Assembly (NCBI GenBank): GCA_037951105.1
Contig: JBAMJV010009342.1
Span: 203,501-267,500, forward strand
Length of the DNA: 64,000 nt
Direction of reading: 5' to 3'
Origin: Echinarachnius parma
Lineage: Eukaryota; Echinodermata; Echinoidea; Clypeasteroida; Echinarachniidae
Both the position numbers and the translations under genes were made by a program. Shown one piece after another: positions 55,201 through 63,953 of this stretch. The notes below the pieces were generated by a model. The model did no database searches. It was not told the DNA's origin and saw only the letters and a program-made list of their open reading frames with translations. How positions within the stretch are numbered: position 1 is the first letter of the stretch; each line of letters opens with the position of its first letter.

Positions 55201-57624
55201 ATGTGATGTTTCCCCCAGACTAGCGGGCTAAGTTTCTGTGAACCGTGTTGCGATGGGCAATGGTGAACAAACGATGAATTTACTTCGGAAAAAAAAAAAA
55301 CTTTTCATGCGAAACTGAGTTAATTCTGGATACTGTAACTATTTTCCCGTAAAGATTGATATGTAAATCCATTAAAGCCTCAGTATTTATTATGTTATTT
55401 GCATATAAAAAGAGCAATATAAGCCCCAAACAGTGCATTTTGCCGATGCGTGCACGATTGCGTGATTTTACCGGTCCGAGTTTTGACGGTAAAAATTTAT
55501 CGGGATACCGGTTCCCGACCGGTAAAAGTTTATCGGGACCCGGTTCCGACAATTACCGACATGACTCAGCCTTAGTAGTTACGGTACCGGTAGCAGCAAG
55601 TTTTCGGGCCGCTGCACTGCACTGCTGGCATGTTTCATGCATATTCGCTCGTGTAAGGGTCTTTGTTTCATACGCCGGATTCATCCGCGATCTGTTATGT
55701 ATAGTTGTTATTTACCGATTTTTTTAGTAGTTGTTTGCATTGCTTTGGGGCTCAGTTTTTTTCTGTTCAGCTTTTAAACGCCATGCAATCATGTAAGTAG
55801 AATATCAAAACATTTAAACATGGTGCAAATAACCAAAATACGTATTTTTAGCCACTTTTAGAATGCACTGGCTGATCAGCTCGATCATACAGATATACAT
55901 CTGAAGTCTCCCCGAGAGTGTCGGCCTAACTTTGTGTGCATTTCCGTCTGCAATATCGTTCAAATGACTAGCAATTTTGCGCATCCTGTTCAATTTTCGA
56001 CTGCGAAACAAATTAATGAACCAAGAATTTCTCCAAAATAACCACTCATAAAGTAAACAATATTGATTCCCCCATTCTTTATTTAAATTACACTACTTAA
56101 TGGACTGTCAAACATACACATTTTCAATTAATACTGGAGAAAATGGGTCGGCAAAATCTTCCGATATTTTCTACTGAGAAAATATATTTCTCGGATCCGT
56201 CTCGGATCCGGCTCGGAAGCGATTATCGCCGGGAAATCGGATCGTTCCCGGATCGGATAACAGCATTAATTGGAAAGCTCATGTAAGTTTGAAATTATAT
56301 TCAATTCTAACCCCCTCTCATGTTAAGTTTGATTAATTGGTGAGATTTTAGCTAGAAATGTTTTTATGATTTTTGCCAGTCTCACAAATTTATTTACTGC
56401 AGCCTGCCTATGAGAGTGGCCCCAGAGTGGGGATGGGCCTGTGTTGGAATCATTTGGGTTGCGGAGGGGGGAACTTGTTTTGGGTCATTTGGCTGATTTT
56501 GTATTAGTGTTTGATAAAGGATATAAAGCACAGAATGTACTAAATATTTTAAGGAATCTTTGTTCTCCAGAGATAGGGGGTGGGATAAGCGTTTAAACTA
56601 AAACGTGTAAGTTTTTAATATTTAGATATGACTTGGGATAAAATAACAATCAAGACTTATGAAAGTTAAGAAATATTTAGTCAATATTATAAAAAGTTAT
56701 ACAATTATACATTATAAAAACAAGGGGACAGAAAATTACAAAGTTGTATCAAAACTAAAAAGTAAAAAGAAATGAATGCAAGAAAATAATTGAGGAAAAA
56801 TGGGAAGCCATGAGAATCATTGATAGAAAAAACAGGATAAGAAAATTATAGGAAATCCATGGAAAATAAGTCAAGAAATTAAAAAACAAAGAGCCACAAT
56901 GAATTTTAAAAAAAGGAAAAGGAAACAGAAAAACATTTGAAGATTAATTAACAAATATTTATATAATTTGGAATTGTAAATGGAAGATTGAAATTTACGT
57001 AAAACAAATTGAGAAGAAACAAAAGCAGGAAAAGAAACGGGTCAGGATAATTGAAAAATACATCAACAAATAAATGTTGACAATTTGAAAATTGTAAATT
57101 TTATGTAATTTTCATAATTGATTGAATTGAATTGAAAGAAAGAAAAGAAAGAGACATGCATAATTAAGACATTTTTCAAAACTACATCAAATAAAATATA
57201 AACAGGAAATGGCAGAGAATAAACCAATTTTTTTTCTAATTTGAAATTAGATAATGTTGACTCAATGAAGTAATATTGTTCGTCTCTAAATTGTTGTAGC
57301 TTGTGTTGCATTATCATAGCACAGGCTCAGCCATTGACATTTCCACACACTCACAATCATACACACACCTCAAATAAGCACAGGGACAGGGCCACAGCAT
57401 GGCTTTTGAGCGGGCCAAGCATGCGGATATGCATGCATCACTACAACACCGCGTACGATTCGGTCAGTTTGTGTACCCGGAGTTGCGGGCACCGTGCACA
57501 GCTGCTGTCCGCTGGCGCTCGTTTGTTGCGTAGCCTGCGTTGCGTTGAGGGTTTCAAATTTCAGTGGACCAACTTAAAATTTCGCGCGCTCCATACTTAC
57601 ATTCAAAACTTTTCTCTCAGACAT
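39597..57624 (-). CDS. yju2: YJU2 splicing factor homologue (CCDC94), seven coding exons
   Basis: YJU2 joins the spliceosome around the first catalytic step and helps dock the branch helix with the 5' splice site, in the nucleus. Coding exons on the minus strand: 57,624-57,601; 50,465-50,365; 47,287-47,143; 42,437-42,306; 41,930-41,749; 41,006-40,865; 40,244-39,597. All junctions are GT-AG and phases fit, giving 457 aa. The protein starts [17 protein letters not shown], essentially the family consensus, which fixes the start. A split zinc site lies at residues 43-46 (CKMC) and 80-83 (CPRC), followed by [18 protein letters not shown] and [19 protein letters not shown]. The C-terminus (exon 7, 215 aa) is longer than in human (about 323 aa in total) because of 15-aa Thr/Ser repeats, and ends in a Ser/Asp tail. 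Introns hold several partial copies of its own exons. It is head to head with tmtc3. Confidence 0.95.
39895..40130 (-). repeat. 45-bp coding repeats in yju2 exon 7
   Basis: About five units of 45 bp, some shortened or lengthened by codon multiples, encode variants of [15 protein letters not shown]. All keep the reading frame. The segment is Thr/Ser-rich and likely disordered, and accounts for much of the extra length relative to vertebrate YJU2. Confidence 0.8.
40340..40740 (+). mobile_element. tRNA-derived SINE with MITE in its tail
   Basis: A tail 'gcgctatataaata' followed by cattattatcatc is typical of tRNA-derived SINEs of marine animals. The head at about 40,365-40,420 (ggcttcaagcactggtctag, then atcaattcccagc, like an A box and B box) is decayed. 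The tail is split by the MITE at 40,549-40,727. Confidence 0.45.
40549..40727. mobile_element. short TA-flanked MITE
   Basis: Ends TACAGTCAAACCTGT and its exact reverse complement; removing the element with one TA restores a continuous SINE tail. Interior made of repeated 'gtggccact(g)tag/tagacagg' words. Confidence 0.85.
41095..41515 (-). pseudogene. three partial copies of yju2 exon 6 in intron 5
   Basis: At about 41,172-41,104, 41,376-41,300 and 41,500-41,436 (minus strand) the sequence repeats the acceptor and first ~50-70 bp of exon 6 (ttcag|GAGACTCTTTGGCAAGGAAG) with increasing divergence away from the third. All three lack the second half of the exon and its donor. The nearest to exon 5 (41,436-41,500) is nearly perfect; the lowest one is most decayed. 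Intron sequence beside the acceptor (gaaacacaaaagaaa, then tttaatagtgatttagctag) is copied as well. Confidence 0.85.
42058..42135 (-). pseudogene. partial copy of yju2 exon 5 in intron 4
   Basis: The stretch matches exon 5 between codons for SKLEMEV and INYEE at roughly 80% identity (catcgcttccatctccagc against catcacttccatctccagt). It ends next to a T run. Confidence 0.75.
42650..42920 (-). pseudogene. three partial copies of yju2 exon 4 in intron 3
   Basis: Copies at about 42,720-42,650, 42,860-42,786 and 42,918-42,857 (minus strand) repeat the acceptor and the first half of exon 4 (cag|ACTGATCCTGAGAACCAAG and on to the codons for VKLFQ). The third is shortened internally. Each lacks the second half of the exon and its donor. 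Flanking intron bases are copied too ('gaaaacaaatgata'). Confidence 0.85.
43067..46790. mobile_element. large foldback element with ~1.1-kb inverted arms
   Basis: The left arm (43,067 to about 44,175) and right arm (about 44,340 to 45,411 plus 46,749-46,790) are near-perfect reverse complements, leaving a loop of roughly 160 bp. The ends are CCATGGGGTCATTCCATG and its reverse complement. The right arm is split by a hAT-like element at 45,412-46,748. Arms carry no recognisable protein; both arms show the same frame ([20 protein letters not shown]) only because they are copies. I see no target duplication at its outer ends. It lies in intron 3 of yju2. Confidence 0.9.
45412..46748. mobile_element. 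hAT-like foldback element, copy 1, 8-bp target duplication
   Basis: The ends are TAAGGCTGAGTC and its reverse complement. An exact 8-bp duplication GATGAAAT flanks it (45,404-45,411 and 46,749-46,756), and removing the element restores the arm of the host foldback. The interior is itself palindromic: about 230 bp centred on 46,060 folds back on itself almost perfectly. Eight-bp duplications are typical of hAT. No transposase is encoded. Confidence 0.9.
46791..47142. other. yju2 intron 3, no further feature
   Basis: A+T-rich intron sequence up to the exon 3 donor at 47,142; nothing recognised. Confidence 0.4.
47500..47585 (+). mobile_element. SINE tail fragment
   Basis: The string 'taggcgctatacaatacg' followed by (att)n resembles the tail of the SINE at 40,340. 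The tRNA-like head is not recognisable. Confidence 0.35.
47600..48010 (-). pseudogene. two tandem partial copies of yju2 exon 3 in intron 2
   Basis: Copies at about 47,735-47,611 and 47,997-47,873 (minus strand), 262 bp apart, repeat the exon 3 acceptor and most of the exon ([13 protein letters not shown], then [20 protein letters not shown]) and stop before the second zinc CxxC and the donor. The coding frame is still open in the first; both read KKINAK where exon 3 has KKFNAK, so the two copies share ancestry after splitting from the exon. Intron bases after the acceptor are copied too. Confidence 0.9.
48360..48570 (+). repeat. interspersed repeat of 'gtagccccc' type, copy 1
   Basis: The stretch contains a G run, 'aaattcgcccctgaaatgcc' and ends 'agtagcccccgaaaaatga', then an A/T stretch and TTTTTTCCCTGAC. 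The same elements recur at 49,105-49,402 and, inverted and shortened, at 61,755-61,815. Family unknown. Confidence 0.5.
48654..48906. mobile_element. TTAA-flanked MITE
   Basis: Ends AGGTGCAC...TGTAAAGTGTC and its reverse complement, with TTAA at both sides (48,650-48,653 and 48,907-48,910). Shares its interior with the element at 3,534-4,065 in inverse orientation. Lies in intron 2 of yju2. Confidence 0.7.
49105..49402 (+). repeat. interspersed repeat of 'gtagccccc' type, copy 2
   Basis: Begins 'gggcgaattcgcccccgaaa', has a long A run followed by a T run (49,190-49,232) and ends 'aaaagtagcccccaaaataa', TTTTTTCACTGATCACTT. Further stretches of 'gggggctacttttccaa' type to about 49,600 look like an inverted partner, so the unit may be a foldback of about 500 bp. 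Confidence 0.5.
49672..50337. mobile_element. TA-flanked MITE with TACCGTATTTG ends
   Basis: Starts TACCGTATTTGCCGGTGTAT and ends with nearly its reverse complement (ATACACCGACAAATACGGTA). An inner inverted pair (gatatgttattccttcttac and gtaagaaggaataacatatc type) lies at about 50,047-50,140. The ends are built like those of the 4,172 family, so this is probably the same superfamily. In intron 2 of yju2. Confidence 0.8.
50466..51599. other. yju2 intron 1 (3' part); one small foldback
   Basis: A short inverted stretch at about 50,690-50,815 (ccccattgcagatagagaag against its partner near 'actctttatgaaggact') looks like a small MITE. The rest shows nothing. Confidence 0.4.
51600..52498. mobile_element. 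0.9-kb non-autonomous DNA element with nested palindrome
   Basis: Ends GGGCAATTCCA and TGGAGTTGCCC, flanked by CAAT on both sides (51,596-51,599 and 52,499-52,502). The word 'aatgtccgtgacg' recurs several times inside. A 114-bp near-perfect palindrome (52,183-52,296; ATGGGTGATTTCAAGTATGG and its reverse complement) is inserted in one of those words. Confidence 0.6.
52503..53710. other. yju2 intron 1, no clear feature
   Basis: A G+T-rich patch (about 52,905-53,070) repeats 'tttgggt(t)gggg' words. A related phrase returns at about 56,420-56,500, which suggests both lie in copies of one old repeat. No coding signal. Confidence 0.4.
53711..56268. mobile_element. outer hAT-like element, 8-bp target duplication, hosts copy 2
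   Basis: The ends TAATGCTGTTA and its exact reverse complement are flanked by an exact ATTGGAAA duplication (53,703-53,710 and 56,269-56,276). Subterminal parts are rich in GGATCGGATCGG words. Its interior resembles, at lower identity, the interior of the element nested in it ('cttacatgat..catggc(g/a)tt', 'ccccaaaacaatgaaaa'), so host and guest belong to related families. A further decayed end of the same type lies at about 60,375-60,508. Confidence 0.85.
54259..55574. mobile_element. hAT-like foldback element, copy 2, 8-bp target duplication
   Basis: Same ends as 45,412-46,748 (TAAGGCTGAGTC) and about 93% identical over most of its length. An exact GTAGTTAC duplication flanks it (54,251-54,258 and 55,575-55,582). 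The internal palindrome is present but its centre differs from copy 1. Confidence 0.9.
56277..57594. other. yju2 intron 1 (5' part), no clear feature
   Basis: A very A-rich stretch (56,600-57,240) without coding signal or paired ends, then G+C-richer sequence approaching exon 1. Confidence 0.4.
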
Positions 57625-59040
57625 CTTTGCTGATCAAATGTGTACCGTTGTTGTCCTTGGGGTGTAAGGTAGGCAAAACTATACTAGATGTGCCTCAGCT
57701 TTCAATTAAATTCGATTTTTAGCGGTCTTCAAAAAGCTTCTGAGAGCAGCAACTATTGCAAGTGTGTCCGACGGCGTCTACTTTACGCAATTATAGTACT
57801 AGTACCAATAAAAACTACAAATTACTTACGTACACAACGCACATATACATGACGGTAACTTCTACCGCACTTTATACTGTATTCAAACAGCAATATTGTC
57901 ATTGTGTACAGTTTTCGTTATCTTTCTGCTATTTTGAACGTAATTTTCTCTGGCATTTCAAGACGTTTCGATGTACTAATTAAGGTATGATATGCATTAT
58001 TATATCAATGAATATATGGAGGGACACAAAGACTACTAATTCGATACTAGTTGGTGTTATGTTATCTATGAATTTGGTATATTTGTTACTCCAAATATCT
58101 CTCATTAGTCTTTACAGTCCCACAGTCCCACACATTATAATTTATGTGTGCTGTGATTATAAATTGCTCCTGACTGAGTTATTTAACTTTTAAGTTTTAA
58201 CGACCGGTGATGTATGTATGGAGTGTAGTGACATTGCGTGTATCTGGATCCGGATGTACTGATAATGATGTATTTGTAAATGTGTTAGAAAAAAAGTAAA
58301 CAAACCTTGGGCTTGACTTGAGTTGTGTAGAATAATATAACAAGAAGGAGCAGCAGCAGTAAGGGCCGCCTGCATCTAAAGTCTAAACGCCCACCCCCCC
58401 CCATTGTTGTTTGTGTTTGTTTGTGCTGTCACGTCTCTGTTTTTGTTTTTGTTTTGTTTATTTTGTTTGCGTTCACTGTACTGTATGTGCACCTCACGCA
58501 GTGCGTAATCTTCAGTCATGAAGTCTGCACTACCAAGGAAGAAGAAGAAGGAACCAAACTTTGCCCCAAACTTTGTACCAAAGTCAAAGTAAACTCAGTT
58601 TCTGCAGGCTGCAGCATATACAGTTAACTGTTAACACCTTGACTATGACTTGTAGTTGTACTTGTAGGGGTGAATAAACTCGACTATGTATGAACATGAT
58701 TAATATTTCCGGCATTCTGACTGAGAGAATGAGTCTGAATCTGAGACTAGCAAAGGCCGACAGTCAAATATTTCAGTAAAAATGTCAAGACAAAGAGGCC
58801 ACTATGAAAGCGCTACATGTAGATTTATCGATCTAAGTTACTAGTGAAAACTAGTCTAGACTGAGTCTGACTCTAAAATCACTTAAATCGAAGAGGGGAA
58901 AATTAAAATTCTTCTAGTTTACATTTTCAATTTCATTTGCAAAGACAAAGTACTAATAATTATAATTCAAATCTGATTTTTGTCTGTATTATTATTTGTT
59001 AGTTTAAAGGGTAATGAACCATGAACAAACTTCCTTTTCA
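57625..59040. promoter_or_regulatory. intergenic region between divergent yju2 and tmtc3
   Basis: The two start codons are 2,054 bp apart and point away from each other. The G+C- and CpG-richer patch is at about 57,400-57,600, that is, around yju2 exon 1, so a promoter shared by both genes is not certain; tmtc3 may start nearer to its own first exon. I see no TATA box that I would trust. A C run is at 58,391-58,400. Confidence 0.35.
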
Positions 59041-59049
59041 TACTTTAGT

Positions 59050-59575
59050 CTTTGCATTTATGGTCATGAGGCTTTCATCAACTGTCTGTGGAGCTTTGCA
59101 GTGATTTGAAGAGCTAAATAAATGTTTTTCTTTCATGTTCGGAAACTCATAGTTTCAGAACTGTTTCTTGGAGCCTGTTACTGTTAGACTGAGTAGGATA
59201 TGGTTGCTATTGTCACTGGTCTACTGAGGAGTGAGGGATGTAGTCTACTCTGCAGGTTTCATACTCAAAGCCATCAAGCTGGGTTTATTTGTTATTCTAA
59301 CCCTCTGTACTGCAGCTGTATATTTGACAACAAAGTGGCTTATTTTAACAAAGAATGGTAGTTAAATCATTTTACAGAGTCACTTGATAACCATTTGAAC
59401 ATTTCTTTAGCTTAATCCAGCAAGATGTAGATGTCCATCAGTGGCACTGGTCTACAACGGGATGTAGTCTATTCGGCAGTCATCCTAGCTTAGCTCTTGC
59501 CCTTATCTGTTACTCAAACTCTCTGTACTGTGGCTTTGCATTTGACGGCCGTGAGGTTTATGTCAATTGTTGAGG
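59050..59575 (+). pseudogene. two upstream copies of tmtc3 exon 1
   Basis: Two blocks (about 59,060-59,335 and 59,336-59,570) repeat the leader and coding start of the real exon 1 at 59,577-59,885. The nearer one reads MSISGTGLQRDVVYSAVILA before a stop, and then [12 protein letters not shown] in the shifted continuation. The farther one is more decayed but keeps 'ctactgaggagtgagggatgtagtcta' type sequence and the leader 'ttctttcatgttcggaaact'. Together with the real exon they form a three-unit tandem series of roughly 250 bp per unit. Confidence 0.8.
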
Positions 59576-59678
59576 TTTGCAGGACTATGACTATGACTAT
59601 GAGGGGCTAATTGATTTTCTCTTTCATGTTTGGGAAATCTTTCAGAACTGTTCCTTGAAACCTGTAAGACAAAGTAAG

Positions 59679-62600
59679 ATGGCAATCAGTGGCACTGGAC
59701 TACCACGGGATGTAGTCTTTCCGGCAGTCCTCTTAGCCCTGGTCCTAATCTGCTACTCAAACTCACTGTACTGTGGCTTTGCATTCGACGACCGCGAGGC
59801 TATTGTCAAGAACAGGGACCTGCGGCCGGAGGCTTCAGTGCTGGATCTCTTCTTCAACGACTTCTGGGGCACACCGATGCACAAGGTAACCTAGGCTGTA
59901 GGCACATATCGAGTAAAAGCAAGTAAAATCAGATTTGTCCAACTTTGCTGGCTCGAAACCTGGAAAAGTTTATATTTGGTTGTCCATTTGTGCCAGTGGA
60001 ATTGAGGATCAATGGACTTTAGTGGCATGAAACCTAATTAGCACTTAGACTCTGCAGTTGAGCACACTGCAGAGTCTTGGCATGCGTATAGCGTCTTCAT
60101 TAATTATGAAGACGCTATACTCATGCCAAGCACTTAGACTCTGCAGTGTGCTCAGTCCCATGTGATAAATATGGCGTGACCTTTCAGAATCGCCGTGAGT
60201 AATTTTGTAAAAGGAGAGGTAATCAGTTTGAAGAAAGCATACCCATACAAGATTACCTTGGGCTTATTCATATGGATATATGTTGCTTTGGTATTCATTT
60301 ATTTTCCCAAAATATGTTTTTTGGGATCATTTTCCAAAGGAAAAAAAAACGATTTATTTATTTATTTTATTTTGTAAATTTTTTTTTTTTCCGATCCGAT
60401 CTTCCGATTTTTTCTGCATGATCGGAAATCGGCAAAAACGCTCCGATCAACCATGATCGGATCGGGATCGGCATGCCGATCCGATGATGGGTTACAGCAT
60501 TATATTTAACTATTTAAAAGTGTAAGCATTTAACACAATTTTTTCAAATGCTGGCTCAAAATTATTGAATTATTGTGAGGGCCCCACAATAATTACAAAC
60601 GTTTCTAAACCGATTATGACCAAATAAAGTATATTCTGTCATTAAAATTGTATGCTCTTTCAAATTTGAGACTCGGTTTTTCACTACCTACTAAAAGCTA
60701 ACTATTCCTTTAACTGTTATAAATGCATAAAAAGAACATAATTGATTTAGATTGTAAACATGTAGAAAAGAACAAACCTTTTATCTTCAGTAGATGTGGA
60801 AATATTGACTGATTTTGATTTAATTTGTTTTTTATTTGAAGAAAAAAAATCACACAGGTGGGATGCCACAAGTCGTATTGCTCCCTCTGCATATTTATGT
60901 TTTGTATTTTATACAACAACACTCATTTTAAATGTTGACTAAATACTTTTTTATTTGAATTAAGGTACATGTGAATTTTAACAACACTCATCTTAAATGT
61001 TGACTAAATACTTTTTGATTTGATTAACATGTCCATGTCCATGTTCATTATTATGTAATTTTTGTTAATTTGAATATTTTACATACAGGAGCGAAGCCAC
61101 AAGTCCTACCGCCCTATCTGTGTGTTGACCTTTCGTCTCAACTACTTCCTGGGTCAGTTGAACCCATGGGGGTATCACCTCACCAATTTGCTGCTCCACT
61201 GGGTTGTGTGTTTACTCTACCTTAAAGCATGCAGACTAGTTCTCAGTGAGGGGGCCAGCGAAAAAGCTTCACTGCTGTTTGCTGTTCATGCTGTACACAC
61301 AGAAGCAGTAAGAACTTGTTCTTTTTGTCGTTAGGTGTTTAATTTTATATTATTGTTTAATTGCAGAAAAAAAGAGAAAGAATAATCTCCTTTGTTTTCT
61401 AATTTTAATAGATACAGATGCATTTCAAAATTCCTGTGCAACCAGAACAGTTATAAATGCAGATATTTCCTTTCATCATTAGTAATGAAGGGGAACTGAG
61501 CTTGGAATTTGATTGATGCTTCACACTTTCATCCCAGGCAGTCAGGACTATTCACAAAAATGTTGATGCTAGTATTTTGATTGCCATCTTTTCATTCACT
61601 TTTCGGTTTTATGATTATATAGTAATCATAGTTATCAAGAAAATTACAAGTAGGTAATGGATATTTGATTCATTGTTCCCTTTCAACTTTGTATTGTACT
61701 TTGACGGTAACCTTGAAATGGGAAAGTCATTAATTATTAATTGGTTATGGATCAGGGAAAAAAATTAATATTTTTATTTCGGGGGCTCCCTATCTAATTT
61801 TATGGAAGTTTTCGGGAAGGAACATGATATAGCAATATTAGATCTTATTCTATGAGTATTGTTGTCCAGTGTTACTATGTTAAATATTCTGTTGCCTTCT
61901 CTCCATCTTCCTGTATCAGGTGACAGGAGTGGTAGGCAGAGCAGAGCTCTTATCCTCCACATTCATGCTGCTTGCTTTCATGGCTTATTCTAAGGCAGCA
62001 GAGAACACCAATAAAACAAGTAAGAATGTTATTCTTAAATTAATCTGTTCAAGACAATCTGATTTGGGCCTGATTATTTCTGCAACCAGTCATGAACAGG
62101 TGAACCCTTTTATTGACACACCTACAATTTACAACCTGAAGATAAAATATGAGTACAACCTAGTTGTCCATGTTCATGCTGCTTGCTTTCATGGCGTATT
62201 CTCGGGCAGCTCAGAACACCAATAAAACAAGTAAGAACATTATTTTATTCTCCATAGATCAATGTCTCAATAGATCAATGTCTCCTTAGATCAATGTCTC
62301 CATAGATCAATGTCTCCTTAGATCAATGTCTCCATAGATCAATGTCTCCATAGATCAATGTCTCCATAGATCAATGTCTCCATAGAGCAATGTCTCCATA
62401 GATCAATGTCTCCATAGATCAATGTCGAGAATTTATGAAAAGGCTGAAGATGAAAATGTTGAAAATAGAATGTCAGCACATCCTTGCTTTCATGGCTTAT
62501 TCGAAGGCAGCTCAGAACACCAACAAAACAAGTAAGAACATTATGTTGTATAACCTCTTTAAAAATGTTTGATTCCGGTATAACATGCATTCTCCATAGA

Positions 62601-63953
62601 TCCTGCCGAGTATTTTAGTGACCAGTCCTAAACGAGCTAACCCTTTCATAGTCACACCTTCAATTTTCGCAAAGGCTAAAGATAAAAATTGTTAAATATA
62701 GAATATCAGCACATCCTTGTTGATTTTTTAAAATTTATTTGTTTATTCTCTCTGATTGAGATTATGTCAGTTATTAAAGTACTTTCATGATTTAATGATT
62801 TTCTTCTTTGTGCAGATTGGAATTCCATGTTTGTGACTGTTACTCTGGTAGTCATGGCAACCCTCTCCAAGGAGCAGGGCATCACTGTTGTGGGCATCTG
62901 CTGTGTTTATGAGGTCTTCTACCTGCAGAAGGTGGGTTCTTTATCTGCTTTGGCCCCGACAACATAAACATTTAGGCTTGATTTTTCGTACAATAAACTA
63001 GGTCAATTGTATGATCAATCATTTGCTATTGATTGTATGATAAATCAATCATAAATCTTTATGTAATACAGGCATAGACATATTCCATATACTACAGAAG
63101 TGGGGTGAAGTGAAGTGGAGAGGGCTCTATGGAGAACGTACATGTATGTTTTACCAAAATAAAACTCTTCTCATTTGTTAACCATTTAAGAAACAAATTA
63201 TTGAACATCTACAGGAGTTAAATATTTCTTAAGCATCATCCTTACATGTGTGTTATTGTCAATTGCCTATTTCCTTTGAAATGTTTCTGTAGATTGATGT
63301 AGCTAGCAACCAAACTCGTAAAAACATTTTATAACATTTTCCTATATTTTTTTCAAATAATGACATGTGCAAAAAGTGATGAATGGTTGATACAATGTAA
63401 TGTATATTGTTGTTATCTGATGTCCACTTGGTATTGTGTGAGCATTTCAAGTTAAAGTGACGTTATGGCTGAGTAATAAGCAAAAATGATATTCACTAAC
63501 TCATTGCACTGACTTTATACACGGTTACGACTATCCAGTGGATAGTTTAACATATGAACACTTCAATCGTAATAACCTTTTTAACGAAAGGGAAATTCTA
63601 AAAACCAAAACCTGTCCCATGCTTCTATTGTTAATACAAATGCAACAAGGTACACGTATAAGGGAACCGCTAGAATTCCAATTGGATTTTGAGGATTTGG
63701 ACAATGTTACTAGATCCCTTTAAGTTGCCATAAAATTATCTTCATTCATTCTCTCTCTACAGTTTAATCTTCTAAACTTTATTCGCCAACCCAAAGCGAG
63801 CAGTACGAAACTATCAAAGCAAAAAAACAAGTCACCAAGATCATCTGGTCTGGGAAAAGCATGGCCACGACTTGTTTTCCTGCTTATTTCAACCCTGGTG
63901 TTGCTATGGGGACGGATAAACATCATGGGAGCTAGGATACCCTCTTTCACAAG
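59679..63953 (+). CDS. tmtc3: TMTC3-like ER protein O-mannosyltransferase, first five coding exons
   Basis: TMTC proteins are multi-pass ER membrane proteins with C-terminal TPR repeats that O-mannosylate cadherin domains. Exons: 59,679-59,885; 61,089-61,307; 61,920-62,019; 62,816-62,931; 63,763-63,953, all with GT-AG borders and consistent phase; the gene leaves the window at the right. The start was chosen as ATGGCAATCAGTGGC, right before the first membrane segment ([19 protein letters not shown]). The luminal acidic motif FAFDD, which corresponds to the conserved catalytic DD region, is intact. [37 protein letters not shown] and [19 protein letters not shown] match TMTC3 better than TMTC1, 2 or 4. 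The DUF1736 and TPR parts lie beyond the window. Confidence 0.93.
60043..60160. repeat. snap-back inverted repeat in tmtc3 intron 1
   Basis: Arms of about 55 bp (tgagcacactgcagagtct, then ttggcatg.gtatagcgtc) face each other around a 5-base centre (taatt). A smaller inner palindrome, ctctgcagt...actgcagag, sits at the left end. Confidence 0.8.
60375..60508. mobile_element. end fragment of a GATCGG-rich hAT-like element
   Basis: Repeated 'gatcgga', 'ccgatcc' words followed by TTACAGCATTA resemble the right end of the element at 53,711-56,268. No left end found, so probably truncated. Confidence 0.45.
61308..61919. other. tmtc3 intron 2; one short repeat remnant
   Basis: Only an inverted, short copy of the 'gtagccccc' repeat end is seen at about 61,755-61,815 (gggaaaaaaattaatattttt, then cgggggctcc). 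Confidence 0.4.
62090..62540 (+). pseudogene. two partial copies of tmtc3 exon 3 in intron 3
   Basis: 62,166-62,231 repeats the last ~65 bp of exon 3 and its donor ([19 protein letters not shown]|gtaag), and 62,484-62,535 repeats the last ~50 bp ([15 protein letters not shown]|gtaag). Both lack the first half of the exon. Flanking intron sequence is also repeated (accagtc.tgaac, 'acacctacaattt', then 'ctgaagataaaa') at 62,080-62,150, 62,430-62,480 and 62,620-62,690. Confidence 0.85.
62249..62426. repeat. 16-bp minisatellite, about eleven copies
   Basis: Unit tctccatagatcaatg with a few variants (ccttaga, catagagca). It lies between the two partial copies of exon 3. Confidence 0.9.
62932..63762. 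other. tmtc3 intron 4, no feature
   Basis: No coding signal. A phrase 'ggctctatggagaacgtaca' at about 63,123 resembles the local repeats at 38,850-39,030. Confidence 0.4.

Noticed and set aside
62249-62426. Short regular repeats as a possible regulatory array
   Set aside because: A simple 16-bp minisatellite in an intron, with no sign of function.
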